Source: Conexibacter woesei DSM 14684
GTDB taxonomy: Bacteria; Actinomycetota; Thermoleophilia; Solirubrobacterales; Solirubrobacteraceae
Assembly (NCBI RefSeq): GCF_000025265.1
Contig: NC_013739.1
Location: 1,550,001 to 1,614,000 of the forward strand
Length of the DNA stretch: 64,000 nucleotides
Direction of reading: 5' to 3'
The notes under the pieces are model-generated. The model had not been told where the DNA came from, made no database searches, and saw only the letters and a program-made list of their open reading frames with translations. A program made the translations under genes and the position numbers. Below, piece by piece: positions 22,938-31,998 of this stretch. Position 1 is the first letter of the stretch. Every line of letters starts with the position of its first letter.

Positions 22938-24695
22938 TCAGGCGCGCGCCGCCGGCGGCGGCGCCGAGCGCGGCGGCGCGGATGTCGGAGCGGCCTGCTC
23001 GGCGCGGCCGCTCAGCAGCGCCGCGCCGCGCGCGACCGTCCCGACCGCGACGACCGCCCAGACCGCGACGGCGACCCAGATCCAGACGTCGGCGAAGTCG
23101 GTCATCCAGGCGTGCCCGCCGACGGCGCCGACCGTGAAGCTGGAGGCGGCGTACATCCCGACGGGGAAGACGGTCGCCCAGCGCAGCGCGCTGAAGTGCA
23201 GGCGCGGACGCGCGATCTCGCCTGCGATCAGCAGCGGCAGCCAGATCAGCTCGGCGACGATCAGCACGACGGCGACCGCGTCGAGGACCGCGCGCAGGTC
23301 GCGCAGCGCGCCGGTGCTGTCGATCGCCTGCACGACTCTGCCGGCGGCGAGCGCGCTGATCGCGACCGCGCCGCCCGCGATCCAGTGGTCGCCCTTGCCG
23401 ACGAGCAGCTGTCTGAGGTCGAAGTCGCGCAGCACCCACAGGTAGAAGGCGATCCCCACGACGAGCAGCACGGCCGCCAGCACGACGAGCCCGCGGCGGT
23501 CCTCGGCGACGGCGAGCGTCGCGCTCAGCACGGCGACCGACTGGATCGACACGGTCAGCAGGAAGCTCGCGCCGACGGTCGGGCGTCTCCAGTGCTGCAA
23601 CACCGGGCCGAACAGCGCGAGCAGGAACAGCCCGCCGATCGCGAGCAGCGCGATCCCTGCCCACTCCCAGCCGTAGACGGTCAGCCGCGCGCCGAGCACG
23701 CAGGTGCCGGCGACGCCCGTCAGCGACGCTGGTATCGCCGCCTCGGCGAGGAAGCGCGCGCGGTGGAAGAGGAAGCGCGCGGCGAGCAGCAGCGCGAGCG
23801 CGACCCACATCCCGAGCGCGATCCACATCAGCGCCTCGGACAGCTCGGTGCGTCTGTCGAGCGCGAGCGCGACGGAGACGATCCCGGTCCCCATCACCGC
23901 GCCGCCGGAAGCCGGCGGGAGCGCGTCGAGGACGCGCCGCACAGGCCCCGGCCCGCCCGCGCCCACCGCGCCGCCCGCAGCGGCGCCGCCCGCGAACACC
24001 GGCAGCGCGCCGCCGTAGCGGCTGCGGTAGAGGATCGCGGGGCGGCCGAGGTACTGGATCGGCACGCTCCACGCGTGCACGAGCCGGCTGAACGGCCACA
24101 GCATGTAGAGCCCCCACGCGAGCACGGCGTGCACCTGGTAGCTCGCGTCGACGCCGCGCATCAAGTCCGGGTCGGGGTTGAGCCGCAGCACGCCGCGGAA
24201 CCACGGCGCGACGTCCTCGCGGTAGTTGTAGCCGCTGCCGATCAGGTTGATCCCGATCGTCTGGAAGCTGCCGAGCACGATCAGCGCGGTCAGCAGGCCG
24301 TACGTCAGCATGTCGACCCGCGTCGTCGTCCGCCGCACGCGCTTGACCGTCGTGCGGCGGTAGAGCAGCAGGCCGAAGCCGATCAGCGTCGCGAGCGCGG
24401 CGAGCGTGCCGGCGCCGGTCGAGAAGTCCTTGTAGGCGCTCTCGGAGATGCCGAGCGACTCGGTGAACGACTCGGGGATCAGGATCCCGATCACGTGGCC
24501 GCCGATCGCGGCGAGCGCGCCGTAGTGGAACAGCGGCGCGCCGATCCCGAGCAGTCTGCGCTCGAACAGCTGGGTCGAGCGCGAGGTCCAGCCGAACTGG
24601 TCGGTCCGGTAGCGCCAGACGTGCCCGACGACGAAGACGGTGATCGCGACGTACGGCAGGATCACCCACCAGAAGACGCCCGCCCCGTCGCTCAC
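22938..24695 (-). CDS. narI: NarI fused to a TDT/TehA/SLAC1-type anion-channel domain
   Basis: Last gene of narGHJI; 585 residues against about 225 for normal NarI. Residues 1-~235 are a complete NarI, the membrane cytochrome b that passes quinol electrons to NarH. The four haem ligands are His57, His67, His189 and His207, with E. coli-like spacing (10 and 18). After a Gly/Ala/Pro linker, residues ~255-560 form a ten-helix TDT domain beginning LPPASGGAVMGTGIVSVALAL, the signature of TehA-type carriers and channels. SLAC1-type members of that family conduct nitrate and chloride, so a nitrate or nitrite path tethered to the reductase is a plausible inference. Start GTG 24695 overlaps narJ by 4 nt. 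Confidence 0.85.
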   Translation of the reverse strand: MSDGAGVFWWVILPYVAITVFVVGHVWRYRTDQFGWTSRSTQLFERRLLGIGAPLFHYGALAAIGGHVIGILIPESFTESLGISESAYKDFSTGAGTLAALATLIGFGLLLYRRTTVKRVRRTTTRVDMLTYGLLTALIVLGSFQTIGINLIGSGYNYREDVAPWFRGVLRLNPDPDLMRGVDASYQVHAVLAWGLYMLWPFSRLVHAWSVPIQYLGRPAILYRSRYGGALPVFAGGAAAGGAVGAGGPGPVRRVLDALPPASGGAVMGTGIVSVALALDRRTELSEALMWIALGMWVALALLLAARFLFHRARFLAEAAIPASLTGVAGTCVLGARLTVYGWEWAGIALLAIGGLFLLALFGPVLQHWRRPTVGASFLLTVSIQSVAVLSATLAVAEDRRGLVVLAAVLLVVGIAFYLWVLRDFDLRQLLVGKGDHWIAGGAVAISALAAGRVVQAIDSTGALRDLRAVLDAVAVVLIVAELIWLPLLIAGEIARPRLHFSALRWATVFPVGMYAASSFTVGAVGGHAWMTDFADVWIWVAVAVWAVVAVGTVARGAALLSGRAEQAAPTSAPPRSAPPPAARA

Positions 24696-25345
24696 CGCGG
24701 CGCCTCCGCGCGCGGCATCACCTCGGGCGGTGCGAACGGCTCGACGCCGACCTGCTCGCTCGGCGGGCCGTCGCGCAGCAGCTTCTCCAGGTGCGCGCGG
24801 TCGCCCTCGCCGGGCGCGCCGAGCGCGACGGCGACCGCGTCGACGACGTCGGCGTACGGGCTGCGCTGCTCGCGCAGCGCGATCCGCAGCAGCTCGATCC
24901 CCGGCCGGTGCTCGCGCAGCAGCGCCTCGCCCCAGCCGTCGGGCGCGCTGCCGGCGAACTCCAGCATCGCCGGCAGGAAGTCGGGCAGCTCGCTGTGCTC
25001 CATCGGCATGCCGCCGGCGCGGTAGAGCTTGCGCAGCCGCAGCAGCGCCATCCCGCGGCCGCGCGTGTCGCCGTGCGTGTAGTAGGTCAGGTAGAGGCTC
25101 GTGCGTCTGCGCGTCTCGAACGTCGCGATCCAGCGCTCGGCGAGCGCGCGCCCGCTCGGCTCGGCGGCGAACGCCGCCGCGAAGCGCGCCAGCGGCTCGC
25201 GCACGCGGCGGTCGCGCAGCGCGGCGGCCTCGCGCGCCAGCTCGGGCCGGCCGGCGAGCAGCCGCTCGCCCGGGTAGCGCAGCAGCCACGAGGCGACCGC
25301 GAACGCGCGCGGGTCGGCGGCGGGGCGGCCGGCGAAGCGCCTCAC
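24692..25345 (-). CDS. narJ: NarJ, nitrate reductase molybdenum-cofactor assembly chaperone
   Basis: A 217-residue member of the NarJ/TorD chaperone family, which holds apo-NarG in the cytoplasm until the molybdenum cofactor is inserted. ASWLLRYPGERLLA near the start, TRRRTSLYLTYYTHGDTRGRGMALLRLRKLYRAGG in the middle and SELPDFLPAMLEFA are characteristic of actinobacterial NarJ. Start GTG 25345 overlaps the narH stop (GTGA), and its own stop overlaps the narI start, so all subunits and the chaperone are made in a coupled fashion. Confidence 0.92.
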   Translation of the reverse strand: MRRFAGRPAADPRAFAVASWLLRYPGERLLAGRPELAREAAALRDRRVREPLARFAAAFAAEPSGRALAERWIATFETRRRTSLYLTYYTHGDTRGRGMALLRLRKLYRAGGMPMEHSELPDFLPAMLEFAGSAPDGWGEALLREHRPGIELLRIALREQRSPYADVVDAVAVALGAPGEGDRAHLEKLLRDGPPSEQVGVEPFAPPEVMPRAEAPR

Positions 25346-26901
25346 GGCGTCGCTCCTCTGGCGCCGTCGACCTTCGTCACGGACAGCATGAAGCGATCCA
25401 TCGGCGTCTCCTCGGGATCCGCCGCCGCAGTCGTCGCCCCGCAGTTGCCCGGCCCGCCGGCGAAGTCGAGCCCGCAGGTGCCCTGCTGCTCGGTCAGCGC
25501 GGCGGCGATCTCGGTGTGCGCGAGCGGGATCACGTAGCGGTCGTGGTACTTCGCGATCGCCAGCAGCCGGTACAGCTCCTCCAGGTCCGCGCCCGTCATC
25601 CCGACCGCCTCGGCGATCGACTCCTCGGCCGATCCGAGCACGTCGCGCTTGCGCATGTAGGCGCGCATCGCGGCGAGCCGGTGGAGCACGTCGCGGACGA
25701 CCTCGGTGTCGCCGGCCGCGAGCAGGTTCGCCAGGTACGCGGTCGGGATCCGCATGTGGTCGATCGCGGGGAAGACGTCGTCGGGGTCGGCCTCGAAGCC
25801 GTCGGTCTCCAGCGTGTTGACGATCGGGGAGAGCGGCGGCACGTACCAGACCATCGGCAGCGTGCGGTACTCGGGGTGCAACGGCAGCGCGACGCCGTGG
25901 CGGATCGCGAGCGTGTAGACCGGCGAGCGCGAGGCGGCGTCCAGCCAGTCCTCGGGGATCCCGTCGCGGCGCGCCTGCGCGCGCACCTCCGGGTCGTCGG
26001 GGTCGAGCATGATCGCGCGCTGCGCGTGCAGCAGCTCGCGCTCGTCGGCGACCGAGGCGGCCTCCTCGACGCGGTCGGCGTCGTAGAGCACGAGCCCGAG
26101 GTAGCGGATCCGCCCGACGCACGTCTCCGAGCAGATCGTCGGCTGACCCTGCTCGATCCGCGGGTAGCAGAGCGTGCACTTCTCGGCCTTGCCGGTGCCG
26201 TGGTTGAAGTAGACCTTCTTGTACGGGCAGCCGGAGACGCAGTAGCGCCAGCCGCGGCAGCGCTCCTGGTCGACGAGCACGATCCCGTCCTCCTCGCGCT
26301 TGTACATCGCGCCCGAGGGGCAGGAGGCGACGCACGACGGATTCATGCAGTGCTCGCAGATGCGCGGCAGGAAGAAGTAGAACGCCTGCTCGTACTCCAT
26401 CTTCACCTGCTCCTGGAGCCCCTGCAGGTGCGGGTCGCTCTCGGCGTGGCCGGGGCCGCCGGCGAGCCCGTCGTCCCAGTTCGGCCCCCATCTCGGCGCG
26501 AGTCTGTCGCCGGTCAGCTGCGACATCGGCGTCGCGACCGGGTCGACGTCGGACAGCGGCGCGTCGATCAGCGAGCCGAAGTCGTAGGTCCACGGCTCGT
26601 AGTAGTCGTCGATCTCCGGCATGTCGGGGTTGGCGAAGATCCGCAGCAGCTTCTTCGCCTGCCCGCCCGCCTTCAGCTTCAGCCGGCCCTTGCGGTCGAG
26701 CGTCCAGCCGCCGTTCCAGCGCTCCTGGTCGGCCCACCGCTGCGGGTAGCCGACGCCGGGCTTCGTCTCGACGTTGTTGAACCAGACGTACTCGGTGCCG
26801 GGCCGGTTCGTCCACACCTGCTTGCACGTGACCGAGCAGGTGTGGCAGCCGATGCACTTGTCGAGGTTCATCACCATGCCCATCTGGGCCTTGACGTGCA
26901 T
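25342..26901 (-). CDS. narH: NarH, nitrate reductase iron-sulfur subunit
   Basis: Electron-transfer subunit, 519 residues, linking NarI haem to NarG. It begins MHVKAQMGMVMNLDKCIGCHTCSVTCKQVWTNRPGTEYVWFNNVETKPGVGYP, the first ferredoxin-like cysteine group. Further groups are ICEHCMNPSCVASCPSGAMYKREEDGIVLVDQERCRGWRYCVSGCPYKKVYFN and EKCTLCYPRIEQGQPTICSETCVGRIRYLG. CRGWRYC carries the Trp typical of the [3Fe-4S] cluster site in this family. The start is ATG 26901, overlapping the narG stop by 1 nt (TGATG). Confidence 0.95.
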   Translation of the reverse strand: MHVKAQMGMVMNLDKCIGCHTCSVTCKQVWTNRPGTEYVWFNNVETKPGVGYPQRWADQERWNGGWTLDRKGRLKLKAGGQAKKLLRIFANPDMPEIDDYYEPWTYDFGSLIDAPLSDVDPVATPMSQLTGDRLAPRWGPNWDDGLAGGPGHAESDPHLQGLQEQVKMEYEQAFYFFLPRICEHCMNPSCVASCPSGAMYKREEDGIVLVDQERCRGWRYCVSGCPYKKVYFNHGTGKAEKCTLCYPRIEQGQPTICSETCVGRIRYLGLVLYDADRVEEAASVADERELLHAQRAIMLDPDDPEVRAQARRDGIPEDWLDAASRSPVYTLAIRHGVALPLHPEYRTLPMVWYVPPLSPIVNTLETDGFEADPDDVFPAIDHMRIPTAYLANLLAAGDTEVVRDVLHRLAAMRAYMRKRDVLGSAEESIAEAVGMTGADLEELYRLLAIAKYHDRYVIPLAHTEIAAALTEQQGTCGLDFAGGPGNCGATTAAADPEETPMDRFMLSVTKVDGARGATP

Positions 26902-29900
26902 CAGAACACCACCTCGCTGCGCCGCTTGCGCACGACGGTCGTCTCGTCGCGGTTGGAGCCGGTCGGCCCGTAGTAGTTGAAGCCCCACGACAGGTGCGCG
27001 TAGCCGCCGATCATGTGCGTCGGCTTCATCGTGATCCGCGTCAGCGAGTTCTCGGTCCCGCCGCGGTTGCCGCGCAGCTCCGTGCGCGGCGTGTTCAGGT
27101 GCCGGTCCTTCGCGTGGTAGAGCATGCAGGTGCCCGCCGGCAGCCGGTGCGAGACGACCGCGCGGCAGGAGACGATCCCGTTGCGGTTGTACGCCTCGAC
27201 CCAGTCGTCGTCGCCGATCTCCAACGCCGCGGCGTCCTCGCGGCTGAGCCACAGCACCGGCCCCGCGCGGAACAGGGTGAGCATGTGGAGGTTGTCCTGG
27301 TACTCGGAGTGGATCGACCACTTCGAGTGCGGCGTCAGGTAGCGCAGCGTCAGCTCGCGCTCGCCGTTGGAGAGCAGATCCTCGCCGTCGCCGAGCCCGT
27401 GCGCGCGCAGCGGCGGCCGGTAGGCGGGCAGCGCCTCGCCCAGCTCCAGCATCCACTCGTGGTCCTGGTAGAGGTGCAGCCGGCCGCTGAGCGTGTGCCA
27501 CGGCTTGTCGCGCTCGGTGTTGATCGTGAACGCGGCGTAGCGACGGTCGTGCGCGTCGATCCCCGACCACTCGGGCGAGGTCGCGACGTGCCGCGGCTGC
27601 GTCTGCGTGTCGGCGAAGTCGATCCGGTGTTCGACGTTGCCCTCCGCCAGCTCTGCGAGTGACAGGCCGGTGCGCTCCTCCAGCGAGCGGAAGCCCTCCA
27701 GCGCGAGCCGGCCGTTGGAGACGCCGGAGATCGCCAGCATCGCCTCGGCGACCTCGATCGCCGTGTCCAGGCGCGGGCGGCCGGCGGCGACGCCGTCGCG
27801 TCTGGGGCGGCCGTTCTGCCCCCGCAGCCACTCGACCTCCGCGACCGGTCTCCACGACGCGCCCTTGACCGCGCAGCCGGCTCGCTCGACCAGCGGCCCG
27901 AGGGCCGCCCACTGCTCGGCGACCGCGCCGTAGTCGCGCTCGACGATTCTGAAGCCGGGCATCGTGACGCCCGGCAGCGGCTCGCACTCGCCCCGCGCCC
28001 AGTCGCGCACGCGGCCGTGCGGCTGTGCGATCTCGCCGGGCGTGTCGTGCAGGATCGGGCTCGCGACGAGGTCGTGGCGGACGCCGAGGCGGTCGCTCGC
28101 GAGCGCGGCGAACGTTCTCGCGATCAGGCCGAAGGCGTCCCAGTCGGTCCGCGCCTCCCACGGCGGCGGGACCGCGGGGTTGAACGAGTGGACGAACGGG
28201 TGCATGTCCGTCATCGACAGGTCGTGCTTCTCGTACCACGTCGCCGCGGGCAGCAGCACGTCGGAGTGCAGCGCCGTCGAGGTCATGCGGAAGTCGACGT
28301 TGACGAACAGGTCGAGCTTGCCGCGCGGCGCCCGCTCGCGCCAGGCGACCTCCTGCGGGCGCTTGTCCGGCGGCGACTCGGCGGCGGTGACGGTGTCGTC
28401 GGTGACGCCGAGCAGGTGGCGCAGGAAGTACTCGTGGCCCTTCGCGGAGGAGCCGAGGATGTTCGAGCGCCAGACGGTCATCACGCGCGGCCAGTTCTCC
28501 GGCGCGTCGGGGTCCTCGGCGGCGAAGCGCAGCCGTCTGGCGCGCAGCTCCTGGACGACGTGTCTGCCGACGGCGCCCGCGCTCGCCGCGTCGCCGCTCC
28601 CGCCGCTCCCGCCACTCCCGCCGCTCGCGGCGAGCGCCTCGTCGGCGAGGTCGAGCGGGTTGCGGTCGAACGTCGGGGCGGACGGCATCCAGCCCATCCG
28701 CACGGCCTGCGCGAACGCGTCGATCGTGTGGCGGCCTCTGAAGCGGCCGCTGCCGACGGGCGAGGCGAGCTGCTCGGGCGAGGTCCGCTCGTAGCGCCAT
28801 TGGTCGACCGCGCCGTAGAAGAACGACGTGCCCTGCGCCAGCCGTGCTGGCCGCTGCCAGTCGAGCCCCATCGCGAGCTGCTGCCAGCCGACGAACGTGC
28901 GGATCTTCTCCTGCCCGACGTAGTGCGCCCAGCCGCCGCCGTTGCGCCCGACGCAGCCGCAGACGAGCAGCAGCGTGAGGAACGAGCGGTACGTCTGGTC
29001 GGAGTGGAACCAGTGGTTGGTGCCGGCGCCCATCGCGATCATCGAGCGGCCGTCGCTCGTCTCGGCGTTGCGCGCGAACTCGCGCGCGACCTTCGTCGCG
29101 GCGTGGCGGTCGACGGACGTGATCGCCTCCTGCCACGCGGGCGTGTACGGCGTCTCGGCGTCGTCGTAGTCGCGCGGCCAGTCACCGGGGAGGCCGTCGC
29201 GCGCGACGCCGTACGTCGCGAGCAGCAGGTCGAGGACCGTCGTGACGCGCTGCCCGGCGACCGTCCGCACCGGCACGCCGCGCACCATCGTGGAGCCGCC
29301 GTCGGTCTCGCCGACGTCGAAGCGCGCGAGCGTCACGGTCGCCGTGCTCTCGCGGGCCTCGTGCAGCGACAGCAGCGGGTCGATCCCGTCGAGCCTGAGG
29401 TTCCATCTGCCTCTGCCGGCCTCGCCGTAGCGGTCGCCGACGGAGCCGTTCGGGACCGCCGGGGCGCCGGTCGCGGCGTCGATCAGCGCCGGCTTCCAGG
29501 CGGCGTTCTCGACGTCGGAGCCGAGGTCGTCGGCGCACAGGAAGCGGTCCGGCACGACGCTGCCGTCGGGCCGCTCGGCGAGCGTGACGAGCAGCGGCAG
29601 GTCGGTGAAGCGCTTGGCGTAGTCGAGGAAGCGCGGGACCTGCCGGTCGACGTAGAACTCTCTCAGCACGACGTGGCCCATCGCCATCGCCAGCGCGCCG
29701 TCGGTGCCCGGCTGCGCGGGGAGCCAGTCGTCCGCGAACGTCGTGTGGTCGGAGTAGTCGGGTGAGACGACGACGACCTTCTGGCCCTTGTAGCGCGCCT
29801 CGGTCATGAAGTGCGCGTCGGGCGTGCGCGTGATCGGGATGTTGGTGCCCCAGACGATCAGGTAGCTGGAGTTCCACCAGTCGGCAGACTCGGGCACGTC

Positions 29901-30647
29901 GGTCTGGTCGCCGAACGTCTGCGGCGAGGCCGGCGGGAGGTCGGCGTACCAGTCGTAGAAGCTGATCATCGAGCCGCCGATCAGGCTGATGAAGCGGCTG
30001 CCGGAGGCGAACGAGACGGGCGACATCGCCGGCAGCGGCGTGAAGCCGACGACGCGGTCGGGCCCGTGCGCTGCGATCGTGTGGACGTGCGCGGCGGCGA
30101 TCAGCTCGGCCGCCTCCTCCCAGCTCGCGCGCACGAAGCCGCCCTTGCCGCGCTGGCGCTGGTAGAGGGCGCGCGCGTCGGGGTCGTCCTGGATGCTCGC
30201 CCAGGCGGCGACGGGATCGCCGTCGTGCTCCTCCTTCGCCGCGCGGTACAGCTCCAGCAGCGAGCCGCGGATCAGCGGGTGCTTGAGCCGCAGCGGCGAG
30301 TACGTGTACCAGGAGAAGGAGGCGCCGCGGGGGCAGCCGCGCGGCTCGTGGTCCGGCATCTCCGGACCCATCGAGGGGTAGTCGGTCGCCTGGGTCTCCC
30401 AGGTGATGATCCCCTCCTTGACGTAGACGTTCCACGAGCACGAGCCGGTGCAGTTGACGCCGTGGGTGGAGCGGACGACCTTGTCGTGCGCCCAGCGGTC
30501 GCGGTAGGAGCGCTCCCAATGGCGGTCGCGCCCGATCAGCATCGACCAGCCCTCCGCGTTGACGGGGCCGCGGCGGAAGAACTCGTGCGCGTCGAGCAGC
30601 AGGGAGGAGCGGTGCGGATGCTGCGCCGGCTCCTCCCCGTTCGCCAT
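26901..30647 (-). CDS. narG: NarG, respiratory nitrate reductase catalytic subunit
   Basis: Molybdopterin-dependent nitrate reductase alpha chain, 1248 residues, reducing nitrate to nitrite on the cytoplasmic side. The FS0 iron-sulfur ligands are His62, Cys66, Cys70 and Cys105, with exactly the E. coli spacing. SFYDWYADLPPASPQTFGDQTDVPESADWWNSSYLIVWG contains the Asp that binds molybdenum. No Tat signal is seen, consistent with the cytoplasmic Nar type. A Gly/Ser-rich insert (coded near 28565-28625) is absent from typical NarG and probably forms a surface loop. First gene of the operon. Confidence 0.96.
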   Translation of the reverse strand: MANGEEPAQHPHRSSLLLDAHEFFRRGPVNAEGWSMLIGRDRHWERSYRDRWAHDKVVRSTHGVNCTGSCSWNVYVKEGIITWETQATDYPSMGPEMPDHEPRGCPRGASFSWYTYSPLRLKHPLIRGSLLELYRAAKEEHDGDPVAAWASIQDDPDARALYQRQRGKGGFVRASWEEAAELIAAAHVHTIAAHGPDRVVGFTPLPAMSPVSFASGSRFISLIGGSMISFYDWYADLPPASPQTFGDQTDVPESADWWNSSYLIVWGTNIPITRTPDAHFMTEARYKGQKVVVVSPDYSDHTTFADDWLPAQPGTDGALAMAMGHVVLREFYVDRQVPRFLDYAKRFTDLPLLVTLAERPDGSVVPDRFLCADDLGSDVENAAWKPALIDAATGAPAVPNGSVGDRYGEAGRGRWNLRLDGIDPLLSLHEARESTATVTLARFDVGETDGGSTMVRGVPVRTVAGQRVTTVLDLLLATYGVARDGLPGDWPRDYDDAETPYTPAWQEAITSVDRHAATKVAREFARNAETSDGRSMIAMGAGTNHWFHSDQTYRSFLTLLLVCGCVGRNGGGWAHYVGQEKIRTFVGWQQLAMGLDWQRPARLAQGTSFFYGAVDQWRYERTSPEQLASPVGSGRFRGRHTIDAFAQAVRMGWMPSAPTFDRNPLDLADEALAASGGSGGSGGSGDAASAGAVGRHVVQELRARRLRFAAEDPDAPENWPRVMTVWRSNILGSSAKGHEYFLRHLLGVTDDTVTAAESPPDKRPQEVAWRERAPRGKLDLFVNVDFRMTSTALHSDVLLPAATWYEKHDLSMTDMHPFVHSFNPAVPPPWEARTDWDAFGLIARTFAALASDRLGVRHDLVASPILHDTPGEIAQPHGRVRDWARGECEPLPGVTMPGFRIVERDYGAVAEQWAALGPLVERAGCAVKGASWRPVAEVEWLRGQNGRPRRDGVAAGRPRLDTAIEVAEAMLAISGVSNGRLALEGFRSLEERTGLSLAELAEGNVEHRIDFADTQTQPRHVATSPEWSGIDAHDRRYAAFTINTERDKPWHTLSGRLHLYQDHEWMLELGEALPAYRPPLRAHGLGDGEDLLSNGERELTLRYLTPHSKWSIHSEYQDNLHMLTLFRAGPVLWLSREDAAALEIGDDDWVEAYNRNGIVSCRAVVSHRLPAGTCMLYHAKDRHLNTPRTELRGNRGGTENSLTRITMKPTHMIGGYAHLSWGFNYYGPTGSNRDETTVVRKRRSEVVF

Positions 30648-30708
30648 GCGAGGCGTCTTCCCGGATTGCGGGCCCGTGGAACCGCGGCGGCGGGCGAGAG
30701 CTCTGCGC

Positions 30709-30737
30709 TTTCATTAACCGAGCAGTCGGTCTATCAT
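30709..30737 (+). promoter_or_regulatory. promoter with TetR-type operator in its spacer
   Basis: TTTCAT (30709-30714) and TATCAT (30732-30737) are spaced 17 nt apart. Between them lies the perfect dyad ACCGA-GCAG-TCGGT (30717-30730), a form often bound by actinobacterial TetR regulators. It precedes the membrane-protein/TetR operon, suggesting autoregulation. It also borders the narG 5' end, but no FNR-like site is seen. Confidence 0.5.
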
Positions 30738-30743
30738 CGGCGC

Positions 30744-31415
30744 ATGTCCTCTCCCAACCCGCCCGCGCGCTGGACGCTCGCCTACGACGGGCAGCGAATC
30801 GAGCTGGAGTCCACGACCGCCGGGCTCGGCACGGTGTCACGCCTGTTCGTCGACGGCGAGCAGGTCGACGAGCAGAGAGCGAAGGGCGACAGAGCGACGC
30901 TGACGGGCGGCGGCGTCACGGTGCGGGTCAGATTCACGTGGCTCGGCGGCGTCAGGGAGTGCATCGCCGTGCTCGACGCGGCGGAAGGGGAGCAGGCGGT
31001 CGAGCTGGCGTTCTCGCCGCCCGCCGGCAGCCGCGCCGAGAAGCTGGAGGCGCTGGCGAGAGAGCGCCCGGCGCTGTACGCCTCGCGCCACGTCGCGATC
31101 GCCGCCGGCAAGCTGCTGTTCGGCGTGCTCGGGATCGGCGCGCTGCTGGGACTGCTGCTGCCGCGGATCCCGTTCCCGTCGATCCCGTCGCCCGACGTGG
31201 ACGTCGACCTGCCGAGCATCCCGCTGCCGTCGATCGACCTGCCGGACGTGACGCTGCCCGGGTGGGTCGAGGCGATCCTCAGCACCGCGAAGTGGTGGGC
31301 GCCGATCGTGGTGGCGATCGTCATCGCGGCCGGCGAGGTCGAGAAGCGCAGAAGACGGCAGGAGAACGCGCGCCGCCGCCACGACGGGCAGGATCCCGTC
31401 GATGCGGACGGTTGA
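30744..31415 (+). CDS. membrane-anchored hypothetical protein
   Basis: A 223-residue protein. Residues 1-~95 look like a beta-rich domain (WTLAYDGQRIELESTTAGLGTVSRLFVDGEQVDEQRAKGDRATLTGGGVTVRVRFTWLG). A helix LFGVLGIGALLGLLL follows, then an unusual Pro/Asp/Ile repeat (IPFPSIPSPDVDVDLPSIPLPSIDLPDVTLPG), a second helix (PIVVAIVIAAG) and a basic tail. The repeat may form an extended linker across the envelope. It overlaps the following TetR gene by 14 nt, so they form an operon under the ACCGA dyad. Function unknown. Confidence 0.7.
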   Translation: MSSPNPPARWTLAYDGQRIELESTTAGLGTVSRLFVDGEQVDEQRAKGDRATLTGGGVTVRVRFTWLGGVRECIAVLDAAEGEQAVELAFSPPAGSRAEKLEALARERPALYASRHVAIAAGKLLFGVLGIGALLGLLLPRIPFPSIPSPDVDVDLPSIPLPSIDLPDVTLPGWVEAILSTAKWWAPIVVAIVIAAGEVEKRRRRQENARRRHDGQDPVDADG

Positions 31416-31998
31416 TCCGGTCAGACACGCAGCTCGGCGCGAGGCGATCCTCGACGCGGCGGCTGGCTGCTTCGCCGAGAAGGGCTTCCACGCGACGCGC
31501 ACGGCGGAGATCTGCGCACGCGCCGGGATGAGCGCCGGCAACCTCTTCCACTACTTCGACAGCAAGCAGGCGATCGTGCTCGCCTTGGTCGAGCGCGACG
31601 GCGAGCAGACGCGCGCGCACATGGCGCTGCTCGACGCGGCCGAGGACCCGCTCGCGGCGCTGCTCGGGCTGCTCGACACGGTCGTCGAGCTGGCCGCCGA
31701 CCCGGCCTACGCCGGCCTCGCGCTGGAGATAGCGGCCGAGGCCCACCGCGACGCCGCGATCGCCGCGCTCGTCACGCGCCACGACCGCGAGTGGCGCGAC
31801 GGCCTGGAGCGCCTGCTGCGGCGCGCCGCGGCCGCCGGCAGGATCGACAGAGCGCTGCACCCGCCGACCGCCGCGACCTGGCTCGCTGCGCTGGTCGACG
31901 GCCTCTTCTCGCGCGTCGCGGTCGATCCCGCCTTCGTCGCCGCCGAGCAGGGCGTGACGCTGCGCTTCATCGTCACGCGGTATCTGAGAGCACGCTAG
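31402..31998 (+). CDS. TetR-family transcriptional regulator
   Basis: A 198-residue TetR regulator. REAILDAAAGCFAEKGFHATRTAEICARAGMSAGNLFHYFDSKQAIVLALVE is the N-terminal helix-turn-helix; the remainder is the helical ligand and dimer domain. The start ATG 31402 lies inside the end of the preceding membrane-protein gene. The operator dyad at 30717-30730 suggests it represses its own operon. It converges on the tautomerase gene, with the two ends overlapping by 4 nt. Confidence 0.87.
   Translation: MRTVDPVRHAARREAILDAAAGCFAEKGFHATRTAEICARAGMSAGNLFHYFDSKQAIVLALVERDGEQTRAHMALLDAAEDPLAALLGLLDTVVELAADPAYAGLALEIAAEAHRDAAIAALVTRHDREWRDGLERLLRRAAAAGRIDRALHPPTAATWLAALVDGLFSRVAVDPAFVAAEQGVTLRFIVTRYLRAR

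Noticed and set aside
22938-25289. 783-residue frame extending NarI upstream
   Set aside because: The extra N-terminus lies over narJ in another frame and has no similarity to NarI; GTG 24695 gives a proper NarI start.
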